Positions 1 to 6,419 of a stretch of 64,000 nt of DNA are shown piece by piece. The stretch is taken from the IMG/VR virus record IMGVR_UViG_3300028844_006119, positions 78,187 through 142,186 of that record; one strand, 5' to 3'. The stretch is from a virus. Positions within the stretch are counted from its first letter, which is position 1, and each line of letters opens with the position of its first letter. A model generated the notes under the pieces. It searched no databases. It was not told the DNA's origin and worked only from the letters and a program-made list of their open reading frames with translations. The position numbers and the translations under genes were made by a program.

Positions 1-80
1 TTCCCTTGAATGTGACTCTTCGGTAGGAACAGGGACCTCGCAATATAGGCGGAGCCCTCCTTCATCGGCAGTAGTTTCAT
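1..80 (-). CDS. Partial hypothetical protein, runs off the left edge
   Basis: An ATG on the reverse strand at 80 overlaps the stop codon of the upstream leftward gene (ATGA arrangement), and GAAGGA lies just before it as ribosome binding site. The first 26 residues stay open to the window edge, starting MKLLPMKEGSAYIARS. The translational coupling makes it a real second gene of the leftward unit that starts near 493. Too little is visible to assign a function. Confidence 0.55.
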   Translation of the reverse strand, partial: MKLLPMKEGSAYIARSLFLPKSHIQG

Positions 81-493
81 TCCTTCTTTCCTCTCCCGAA
101 GATGTTGCCCGTGTACCTCTTGCGGGGGATATGAGATACTGCATCTGAGATCGTATCCACGAAGCCCTGCAGGGCATTAAGGCTACTGTTGTGTAGCGCA
201 ACTTCCCCGAAGGTATCGCCCGGTTCCGGGTCTACCTCTGATAGGGAGTGGCTTCCGATTTTGGTCCTCTTGGTGGGTGTTTTTCCTCCTGTGGGTGAAT
301 TTCGTCTAGCTATCGGGGCGGAATTTTCCTCCCGCTTCTGCTTTCTGCGGATTACTAGCCCGCAGGTGGTGACCGAGGGACATGCTCGGCATGTTCGGTC
401 ATCCCGGTCGTAGTAATCTTCGTCTCCGTAGCACTCCGGCTTACTTGAGGTATTGGCCGTCGTGCTATATCTTTTGCTGAACTCGTCAGACAT
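77..493 (-). CDS. Small protein with a four-cysteine motif
   Basis: This 138-residue protein has an N-terminal four-cysteine cluster (C-x12-C-x2-C-x6-C, roughly residues 21-44) inside an acidic Tyr/Asp-rich stretch. A basic linker (RRKQKR, then a Lys/Arg/Ser/Thr-rich middle) and a C-terminal helix follow. The cysteine spacing resembles small metal-binding motifs common in phage accessory proteins. The start is supported by AGGAGG seven bases upstream and by a promoter-like motif at 517-531. I do not recognise a family and the function is unknown. Confidence 0.7.
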   Translation of the reverse strand: MSDEFSKRYSTTANTSSKPECYGDEDYYDRDDRTCRACPSVTTCGLVIRRKQKREENSAPIARRNSPTGGKTPTKRTKIGSHSLSEVDPEPGDTFGEVALHNSSLNALQGFVDTISDAVSHIPRKRYTGNIFGRGKKE

Positions 494-516
494 GGGCTAT
501 GCCTCCTATTAAGTGC

Positions 517-531
517 CAAATTTGTTATGAC
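517..531 (-). promoter_or_regulatory. Leftward promoter-like motif, copy a
   Basis: On the reverse strand this reads GTCATAACAAATTTG, an exact match to GKCATAANNNNTTYG. If CATAAN is a -10 element, the last G (517) is +1, giving a 24-nt leader before the ATG at 493. The long frame for the rightward gene can be opened at an ATG at 527, but that ATG lies inside this motif, so the rightward start is placed at 572. Confidence 0.65.
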
Positions 532-571
532 GCGGTATGGTAAGATCTACATGCTCGTCCGGAGTTTCCAC

Positions 572-1750
572 ATGTCTGTAATCGACCACCATGACGACCT
601 ATGCGAGTCCTTCCTGGCCTCTGTAGACCCCAATCAGGTGTCTGAGATCATGAAGACCTCTTCCTGGAGGGAGTCCTCGGACCTCCTGGACCGGGACTTT
701 GCGCTCATCCTGGTGGACGAGGTCGGCAAGGAGCACAGGAAGTTTGCCTGTTTCGACTCCGGCAATGCGCTGATGTCGGAGTGGTACCTTTTGCACGCTG
801 AGCACGGCCTAGACAGCGACTCCGTCAAGACCGCCGCCGCCAACATCGTAGACTCCCTGGAGCACTACGGACTGACCCCTGCACCCGCTTCCGTTTACCT
901 GGCAGACCGTACTTCCGGGGCAGATTCTCGGAGGGTTAAGGTAGCTGGGGCTCCAATGTCTGACTCCCACAGCTCTATTCGCGCCGCAAAGGGTGGGGCG
1001 ATTGGGGGAGCAGCTCTGGGAGCGATTTCTGGAGCTAAGGGAGGGGGGACTCCTCTTCAGATCGCCGGTCGGATGCTAGGCAGAGGCGCCGCAGTGGGCA
1101 CCGCTGGCGCGCTGGGAGTGGGCGGTATGGACTACACAGCCAAGAACGCCTCGGCGTTTGACTACGTAGCAGACGCTGCCGCTTCGTGGGACGACCTCGA
1201 TCCGTACGACAGACACGAAGTTGCTGTAAATCTGGTGAAGGTCGCCTCCGCAGGCGGAGCAACCGTTCCTGGCCACATTCGCGCCTACAGCGGCACTTCC
1301 TTGAGCCCGAACTTCAAGAAGATCGCAGAGGCCCGCAGGGACTTCACCTCCCAGCAAGACACCCAGGACGGGTACACGCGGTTGTCGAAGATGGCCGCGG
1401 CCATGGACCCTGATGATGTCGTCGAGGCCATGTACCTCCTAGACGAGCAGGCCCAGATCAACCACCGCTACGGAAGTCGCATCCCCGACCCAGTTCTGTC
1501 CGTCTATGGCACCACCAAGGAGGCAGAGTTCTCCTGGACCCACGGCGGCGACTATGTGAACGAGAGGATGCTAAAGAGGTACGCGGGCAGCGATTCCTCC
1601 CAGAAGATGGAAGATGTCTTCACCGATGATCTCAAGGATCTCTTTCGGAGAGACCCCATCTCTGTGTTCAAGCGGATGCCCGACGAGCAGAAGATCCTCC
1701 TCGCTAGAATGGCCTCCCAGTCCCGAGATAACAATAACGGCGGATACTGA
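572..1750 (+). CDS. Virion-type protein with Gly-rich membrane segments
   Basis: This 392-residue protein opens the rightward late block. I chose the ATG at 572 (GGAG seven bases upstream) over the ATG at 527, which lies in a promoter-like motif of the divergent unit. Two adjacent Gly/Ala-rich hydrophobic stretches (roughly residues 150-195) have glycine-zipper spacing such as GGAIGGAALG. K-x-A-(S/A) sites recur (VKVASAGG, SKMAAAMD), a feature shared by many late proteins here. No enzymatic motif is visible. It is probably a virion or ejection protein, which is inference from composition and position. Confidence 0.75.
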   Translation: MSVIDHHDDLCESFLASVDPNQVSEIMKTSSWRESSDLLDRDFALILVDEVGKEHRKFACFDSGNALMSEWYLLHAEHGLDSDSVKTAAANIVDSLEHYGLTPAPASVYLADRTSGADSRRVKVAGAPMSDSHSSIRAAKGGAIGGAALGAISGAKGGGTPLQIAGRMLGRGAAVGTAGALGVGGMDYTAKNASAFDYVADAAASWDDLDPYDRHEVAVNLVKVASAGGATVPGHIRAYSGTSLSPNFKKIAEARRDFTSQQDTQDGYTRLSKMAAAMDPDDVVEAMYLLDEQAQINHRYGSRIPDPVLSVYGTTKEAEFSWTHGGDYVNERMLKRYAGSDSSQKMEDVFTDDLKDLFRRDPISVFKRMPDEQKILLARMASQSRDNNNGGY

Positions 1751-2541
1751 TGTCCTTGTTCAAGGACGAGCAGGCTCATCCATTGATCCTCCTCAGGAAG
1801 TACCTGGGGATGTTCGGCATTGACGCCCTGGAGTGGGAGCCGCCCGTGATCAAGAGCTCGGTAGAGGATGAGACGGGGACTTCAATCGCCCGGATCAACC
1901 TGCTGAAGCTCATGGCCGCCATCGCCGTGGCCAATCACGATTCGTTCTGGAAGGACTGGCAGACGTTCCACTTCCTTACCGCTGCCTTGAACAACAACAT
2001 CCCATCCGCCGCAGTCCTGTCGGATCAGACCGTGGGACAGATGATGACCGCGGTAGACATCGCGAACACCATACGTAAAGACTTGGGGAAGGCCACGTCA
2101 GTGCCTTCCTTTGGGGAGAAAGTCGCTCGGTACATCGCAGCGCAGGCCCTCGAGTCTGGAATTTGGTACCTGCCGTCCCCTCTAGGCTTCGCAAACAAGT
2201 ACTGTGCCGGGCTCATGCAGCGGTGCGGGAGATGCAGTAATGAGGAGGAGCGTCAGGATGACGGGCTCTGTAGTTATTGTACGGAGAGGTACAGCATGGA
2301 CTCCCTGCAGAAGATGGAGCCAGATCCCGACCTGGCAGGGCAATGGGACGCATCTAAGGTGAAGCCTTTTACCCTGCACCCATACGAGGGAGTAAGTCAG
2401 CGCCTGACCGAAGCTCTCACCCATAAGGACGTGGTCCTGGGGGAGACTCAGGATGACATCTGCGCCGCTAAACTGCTGACCGGACTGGAGTACATGAGCT
2501 ATAGAAGGGCTCAACTCAGGTCTCAAGGGGCGACTCAGTGA
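1750..2541 (+). CDS. Hypothetical late protein with a C4 zinc-finger-like site
   Basis: The ATG overlaps the preceding stop (TGATG), so translation is coupled. The protein has 263 residues and is mostly helical in appearance. Four cysteines near residues 158-178 (CGRC, then CSYC about 14 residues later) form a likely zinc site. It lies two genes upstream of the portal, so a head or packaging role is plausible, but no family is recognised. Confidence 0.75.
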   Translation: MSLFKDEQAHPLILLRKYLGMFGIDALEWEPPVIKSSVEDETGTSIARINLLKLMAAIAVANHDSFWKDWQTFHFLTAALNNNIPSAAVLSDQTVGQMMTAVDIANTIRKDLGKATSVPSFGEKVARYIAAQALESGIWYLPSPLGFANKYCAGLMQRCGRCSNEEERQDDGLCSYCTERYSMDSLQKMEPDPDLAGQWDASKVKPFTLHPYEGVSQRLTEALTHKDVVLGETQDDICAAKLLTGLEYMSYRRAQLRSQGATQ

Positions 2542-3503
2542 TTTCCAGCGGCTCCCTCTTTTTCTTCAGCGACGAAATACAAAAGTGTGCAGGCATGCCT
2601 GCGCCTCAGCAAGCGCAGCAACCTGAGAAGAAACAGAGCTTTCTCTCCAGGAACAAGATGACTTTGGGAGCCGGCGCTCTTGCCGCAGGGATGATCCTAA
2701 AGAACCCCCAGGCAGCCTCCAAGTACCTGGGCCAAGTGAAGCAGATGGTCACTAACCCTAAGGCAGCCCTTCAGCGTGGCTGGAGATCTGGCTCATCCAA
2801 CATCACCGGCAAGGTCCCCGGGGCCTCCGAGTCGGCGTCCAAGAGAGTCAGACTGTACAAGGACGTCTTAAGCTCGGCCGAGCAAGGCAAGCTTCAGTCC
2901 GTCAAATCCCTCGACACTATTGGCGCGGGGGGAACTTCTGCGAGAGCTTCGGGCTGGGGAAGCGCGGGTAGGTCGTTCAGTAGAGCAGGACAAGAGCTAA
3001 AGATGTCCCCCGATCTCACTAAGAGAGTGGGAGACATGCAAGCCAAGCTCAAGGCCGGAGAAGAAGTCTCAGAGCAAGCCTTGAAGGGCCTTTATGCTGA
3101 GATTCAGGGTGCTGGAAAGGGCCTTAAGATGAGGAAGGGCCTGTCGTACTATGCCCCTGGAGAGCGTACGATGATGACAGGTCTGGGCACAGGTCTGGGG
3201 GCAACGGCGGGCCTTGAGACCCACGATGCGGAAACAGGACGCAAGAGGGGCGTGGCGGAGCGAGTTGCTCGCGGGACTGTCGGTGCTGCGACTGGCACCG
3301 CGATGTCCTCCCTATTCATGGGACGAGGCGCAAGGCTCAGCAGCAAGAACTTATTCACAGGAAATAGAGGCTCTCTGCTCAGCCAAAAGGGACTTCTGCC
3401 AGTCGCGGCAACGACTCCCCTACTGGTGGGTACTGAGGCCGCTGGGGAGGTCGCGGGGAAGGGCGGAGAGCTGGCCGACAGAGCCTTTGGACAGAAATCA
3501 TGA
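2538..3503 (+). CDS. Tagged virion protein with the FFSDEI-KCAGMPA leader
   Basis: The GTG start overlaps the previous stop (GTGA). Residues 8-21 read FFFSDEIQKCAGMP, nearly the same as the leader of the small gene at 29946 (FFSDEICKLAGMPA) and clearly related to tags at 26198, 44409, 44693 and 54559. A Gly/Ala hydrophobic stretch (MTLGAGALAAGMIL) follows, then a basic Ser/Gly/Ala-rich middle and two more Gly-rich segments toward the C terminus. Length is 321 residues. The architecture suggests a head-internal or membrane-active ejection protein delivered by the leader. No enzyme motif is visible. Confidence 0.8.
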   Translation: MISSGSLFFFSDEIQKCAGMPAPQQAQQPEKKQSFLSRNKMTLGAGALAAGMILKNPQAASKYLGQVKQMVTNPKAALQRGWRSGSSNITGKVPGASESASKRVRLYKDVLSSAEQGKLQSVKSLDTIGAGGTSARASGWGSAGRSFSRAGQELKMSPDLTKRVGDMQAKLKAGEEVSEQALKGLYAEIQGAGKGLKMRKGLSYYAPGERTMMTGLGTGLGATAGLETHDAETGRKRGVAERVARGTVGAATGTAMSSLFMGRGARLSSKNLFTGNRGSLLSQKGLLPVAATTPLLVGTEAAGEVAGKGGELADRAFGQKS

Positions 3504-5602
3504 ACGTAGTTTCTAGCGAATCAAACCGATTCAACCCGCGCCCTGTCGACTATGAGGGTGGCCGGGGCTTCGGCATTCGCTACCCGTCCCCCTTCTTCGA
3601 TGTCGCGCAGCAGTTTCTTCCGTCCGACGTACACCAGCTCCATCACTGGTGTCGGTACTACTTTCTGACCAACCCGGTTATCAACGCTGCCTGCTCCAAG
3701 ATGGCGGAGTACCCCGTCACTCCTCTCGTCTTTGAGACGGAAGACCCCAAGCTGGTAGAGCTGGGCAAGTCCCTAGAAGATCAGCTAAAGCTGCGATCTT
3801 TTCAGGTTGAAGTCGGACTAGACTACTTTGTCTACGGAAATGCGTTCATCTCGCTGTTCTTCCCGTTTGAGAAGTACCTCCTCTGCCCGAAGTGCAAGGA
3901 GCGTTACCGCGCCAGCAAGAACCGCTTCAGATACAAGTGGCGGAGCGGTCGCTTCTATCTGAAGGAGTGCAAGTGCGGGTACCAGGGGTACGCGAAGCAG
4001 CAGGATGTCTACATCCGCAGCGCGCGCGACATTCGCCTGGTTCGGTGGAATCCAGAGAACGTCAACATCAAGTACAACGAGATCACAGGTAAGGCGAAGT
4101 ACTACTTCAAGCTGCCTCGAGCGATCGCCAACGATATCAAGTTGGGCGACGCGGACACGATCGAGACGCTACCCCTTGAGTTCCTAGAGGCTGCCCGTAA
4201 GAAGAAGTCCCTCCTGTTTACTCAGGACAACCTCTATCACTTGAAGCGTCCGACGATTGCCCAGAAGGATCAGGGCTGGGGCACTCCCCTGATCTACCCC
4301 TTGCTGAAGGACGCGTTCTACCTGCAGGTCATGAAGAAGGCGAACGAGGCGGTCCTCATGGAACACATCGTTCCTATGAGGATACTCTTCCCTGGGCAGA
4401 GCACGGGCGGGAATGAGGGTCCATACGGATCCTATAACCTGAGCAACTGGAAAAAGAAGGTAGACGCTGAGATCAACATGTGGCGTCGGGACCACAACTA
4501 CATCCCAGTTCTGCCCGTGAACGTCGGGTTCCAGCAGATCGGCGGACAGGGCCGAGCCCTTCTGATGTACCAGGAGATGCGTCTTCTTTCGGAGCAGATG
4601 CTCGCGGGCGCAGGAATCCCTGTCGAGTTCATCTTCGGCGGGCTTCAGTGGAGCGGGTCCAGCACCTCCCTCCGGGCTCTGGAGAACATGTTCCTGGGGT
4701 ACAACAAGCAGCGCCATGAGCTCGTAAACAAGTTCATCGTGGAGAAGGTTTGCTCCTTCATGCGTTGGCCCAAGATCTCGGTGCGCTTTGACAAGTTCAA
4801 GATGGCCGACGATCTGCAGAGAAGCATGTTCTACCTGCAGCTCAACCAGGCGCAGAAGGTCAGTGACCGCAGGCTGCTTGAGGAGATCGGAGAGAACTTC
4901 GATCTCGAGAACGATCGCATGATGTCCGAGCTAAAGAAGAACCTTCAGACGCAGCGCACCATGCAGGTCGCCGGTGCTGACGTTCAGGGAGAGATCCAGC
5001 TTCGCACTTCCCGGTACCAGGCTAAGTCTCAGTCCCTAATGGCGAAGGCACAGGCCGAAGTCCAGATGGAGATGCAGAAGAAGCAGCTGGAGATGCAGCA
5101 GCAGATGCAGCAGCAGGTGCAGCAGGGTGCAAACCCTCAACAGGTTCAGGCGGCGCAGCAGGCGGCGCAGCAACAACAAGGCGCAGCAGCACAGGCCGCC
5201 CCGCAAGGTCAGGCTCAGCAGGGCGGAGGTCAGGCTCAGCAGACTCCCGGTATGCCGGACGGGGCCACCGCGTACGATGAGAACGCGAAGTCTCCTAACG
5301 ACACGGGGATGCCCGCAGCTATGGCGGGTATGACTTCTCAGATCCAGCAGGGAGCTGGAGGAGTAGACCTTCGATACATCGCCCAGAGAGCCGCGGCGTT
5401 CTTGAAAACGGTCAAGAAGGAGCAGGGCCCTGAGGCCATGTACAAGTCTTTGGCCGAGATGCAAACCGGCAATCCGAATCTCTATCAGCTGGTTGTCCAG
5501 CTATTGAACGATACAGGATCTAAGGAAAATCCCCAGAACGCCCAGGCGGCCCCCAAGCCTAACGGGAATCCGCAAGCGGATATTTCCCGTCAGGTGGGGT
5601 AG
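3500..5602 (+). CDS. Portal protein
   Basis: This 700-residue protein has the look of a large myovirus portal: an N-terminal wing with aromatic-rich segments (HHWCRYYFLTNPVINAACS), a central stem and clip region (QQIGGQGRALLMYQEMRLLSEQMLAGAGIPVEF) and a very Gln-rich C-terminal tail (roughly residues 500-600). An inserted four-cysteine knuckle (CPKC near residue 127, then KECKCGY) is unusual for portals and probably binds zinc. The portal forms the dodecameric DNA channel at the head vertex. ATG overlaps the upstream stop. The terminase lies about 16 kb downstream. The assignment rests on overall pattern, since portals have few catalytic landmarks. Confidence 0.8.
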   Translation: MNVVSSESNRFNPRPVDYEGGRGFGIRYPSPFFDVAQQFLPSDVHQLHHWCRYYFLTNPVINAACSKMAEYPVTPLVFETEDPKLVELGKSLEDQLKLRSFQVEVGLDYFVYGNAFISLFFPFEKYLLCPKCKERYRASKNRFRYKWRSGRFYLKECKCGYQGYAKQQDVYIRSARDIRLVRWNPENVNIKYNEITGKAKYYFKLPRAIANDIKLGDADTIETLPLEFLEAARKKKSLLFTQDNLYHLKRPTIAQKDQGWGTPLIYPLLKDAFYLQVMKKANEAVLMEHIVPMRILFPGQSTGGNEGPYGSYNLSNWKKKVDAEINMWRRDHNYIPVLPVNVGFQQIGGQGRALLMYQEMRLLSEQMLAGAGIPVEFIFGGLQWSGSSTSLRALENMFLGYNKQRHELVNKFIVEKVCSFMRWPKISVRFDKFKMADDLQRSMFYLQLNQAQKVSDRRLLEEIGENFDLENDRMMSELKKNLQTQRTMQVAGADVQGEIQLRTSRYQAKSQSLMAKAQAEVQMEMQKKQLEMQQQMQQQVQQGANPQQVQAAQQAAQQQQGAAAQAAPQGQAQQGGGQAQQTPGMPDGATAYDENAKSPNDTGMPAAMAGMTSQIQQGAGGVDLRYIAQRAAAFLKTVKKEQGPEAMYKSLAEMQTGNPNLYQLVVQLLNDTGSKENPQNAQAAPKPNGNPQADISRQVG

Positions 5603-5862
5603 CGCAGCATGGGGAGATCTATGCCCGCAGGGAACTTCAGCGGATCCCCGGCCCCTGAGGGGTACAGGTACGCAAGGATTTCCCTGGAGTTGTCTATTAG
5701 GCATCTTTCGTGGAAGATCGGCTCTTGGTCTCCTGAGTCGAAGTAGGTCTCCGATACGGTGTACCTCTTTGGCCTCCTCCCCACCTCATACCTGGACAGG
5801 CTGACCATCTTCTCATTCTCTACGATCTGGGCCGTGCACCAGTCGCACTTGAATCTATCCAT
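5590..5862 (-). CDS. Small zinc-ribbon-like protein
   Basis: This 90-residue protein starts MDRFKCDWCTAQI, giving a CxxC pair near residues 6-9, with a further HxxC (FHERC) near residue 55 that could complete a metal site. Its 3' end overlaps the end of the portal gene convergently by 13 bases. It is the last gene of a four-gene leftward cassette that begins at 6349. Function is unknown; it may be a small regulator or host-interaction protein. Confidence 0.7.
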   Translation of the reverse strand: MDRFKCDWCTAQIVENEKMVSLSRYEVGRRPKRYTVSETYFDSGDQEPIFHERCLIDNSREILAYLYPSGAGDPLKFPAGIDLPMLRYPT

Positions 5863-6166
5863 CGACGATGGCCAGCATCAGTACTCCGCTCTCATACCCG
5901 CAGATTTCGCATTTACCGTTGCCGTAGTAAGGCTGTAGGATGAGACCCTCGGTGCAGGTCGAGCAGACCCACAAGTAGTCCCCAAACGCATTATCGATAA
6001 GAGAGCATGTCTCACACGCCACATCACTACAGAGGCTTTCGGCCAAGGGACAGTACGCCGTATGTATCGGCTCGTCCCTCTGCTTCTTCTCTGTCGGGAC
6101 CGCCGGGGCATCTAAAGAGAAGCCGGAGGGCCGGGCAAAAAGCCCGGCCCTCCTCTTCTTACTCAC
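5855..6166 (-). CDS. Cysteine-rich small protein
   Basis: This 103-residue protein uses a GTG start that overlaps the stop of the upstream 35-codon gene. After a basic N terminus it holds seven cysteines arranged partly as CxxC pairs (CETCSL, CSTC, CEICGY), suggesting two zinc ribbons. Its first codons contain a perfect 12-bp hairpin (6125-6153) that may act as a terminator for the opposing portal transcript. The gene overlaps the next one at its 3' end. No family is recognised. Confidence 0.65.
   Translation of the reverse strand: MSKKRRAGLFARPSGFSLDAPAVPTEKKQRDEPIHTAYCPLAESLCSDVACETCSLIDNAFGDYLWVCSTCTEGLILQPYYGNGKCEICGYESGVLMLAIVDG
6125..6153 (+). terminator. Hairpin, possible terminator of the portal transcript
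   Basis: Arms GGAGGGCCGGGC and GCCCGGCCCTCC are perfectly complementary over 12 bp around an AAAAA loop, and a pyrimidine-rich TCTTCTT follows on the plus strand. The position fits termination of rightward transcription after the portal gene. It lies inside the coding sequence of the opposing cysteine-rich gene. The T-run is imperfect, so efficiency is uncertain. Confidence 0.45.
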
Positions 6167-6266
6167 CGTCGAGCTCGTCTAGCTCAGCGAGCGCGTCCTT
6201 CAGGACGCGCTCGCTCTGCTGCATCAGCCCCACCACGAAGGCGAGGCCGAATAGCCCCACGACCAC
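6159..6266 (-). CDS. Tiny single-pass membrane protein
   Basis: This 35-codon reading frame begins with GTG sharing one base with the stop of the upstream 27-codon gene, and GGGAGG precedes it. It encodes a hydrophobic N-terminal half (VVVGLFGLAFVVGLM) and an amphipathic acidic C-terminal half. A perfect 14-bp inverted repeat (6186-6215) lies in the codons after the membrane segment. Couplings on both sides support it, although it is very short. It could be a small membrane-acting phage protein. Confidence 0.5.
   Translation of the reverse strand: MVVGLFGLAFVVGLMQQSERVLKDALAELDELDGE
6186..6215. repeat. Perfect 14-bp inverted repeat inside a small gene
   Basis: AGCGAGCGCGTCCT and its exact reverse complement are separated by only two bases. 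The stem is GC-rich and would form a very stable hairpin in RNA of either strand. It lies within codons reading SERVLKDALA of the tiny membrane protein. No T-run follows, so it is not a standard terminator. Confidence 0.8.
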
Positions 6267-6349
6267 TACGCCTCCCGAAAGAGGCGGTCAACCTCTTCTT
6301 GTGGGGTCTCGGGGGTCGGGGTCTCAGTCTCGTCAGCTGTATAGATCAT
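6266..6349 (-). CDS. Tiny acidic protein, first gene of a leftward cassette
   Basis: The 27-codon frame starts at an ATG with a strong ribosome binding site (AAGGAGTG) just upstream and encodes a Thr/Pro/Glu-rich peptide (MIYTADETETPTPETPQ). It sits directly behind the promoter-like motif at 6384-6398 and its 5' hairpin, and its stop overlaps the next start. This makes it the first gene of the cassette 6349 to 5590. Function is unknown. Confidence 0.5.
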   Translation of the reverse strand: MIYTADETETPTPETPQEEVDRLFREA

Positions 6350-6364
6350 TCTTCACTCCTTTTT

Positions 6365-6384
6365 GGTCGGGCTATGTCCCGACC
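6365..6384 (-). promoter_or_regulatory. 5'-terminal hairpin of the leftward cassette leader
   Basis: The predicted leftward transcript begins GGTCGGG, and CCCGACC follows after a 6-nt loop, so a perfect 7-bp stem would start at nucleotide +1. The ribosome binding site AAGGAG comes immediately after the stem. The flanking TTTT/AAAA would extend the palindrome in DNA. It may protect the mRNA 5' end or present the ribosome binding site. Confidence 0.5.
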
Positions 6385-6398
6385 AAAAGAGTTATGAC
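6384..6398 (-). promoter_or_regulatory. Leftward promoter-like motif, copy b
   Basis: The reverse strand reads GTCATAACTCTTTTG, an exact match to GKCATAANNNNTTYG. The predicted +1 is G6384, which is also the first base of the 5' hairpin, 35 nt before the ATG at 6349. The motif lies between this cassette and the divergent RNA polymerase gene, so it could influence both. Confidence 0.65.
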
Positions 6399-6419
6399 TC
6401 GTAAACAATAAGGATTCAC

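Noticed and set aside
525-531. TTATGAC read on the plus strand as a phiKZ-late TATG-like promoter for rightward genes
   Set aside because: Copies at 24062, 24593 and 62627 have no rightward gene behind them, but every copy has a leftward start 20-42 nt away. Bidirectional action cannot be excluded.
527-571. Upstream ATG at 527 as the start of the first late gene
   Set aside because: It lies inside the promoter motif of the divergent unit and has no ribosome binding site; the ATG at 572 has GGAG.
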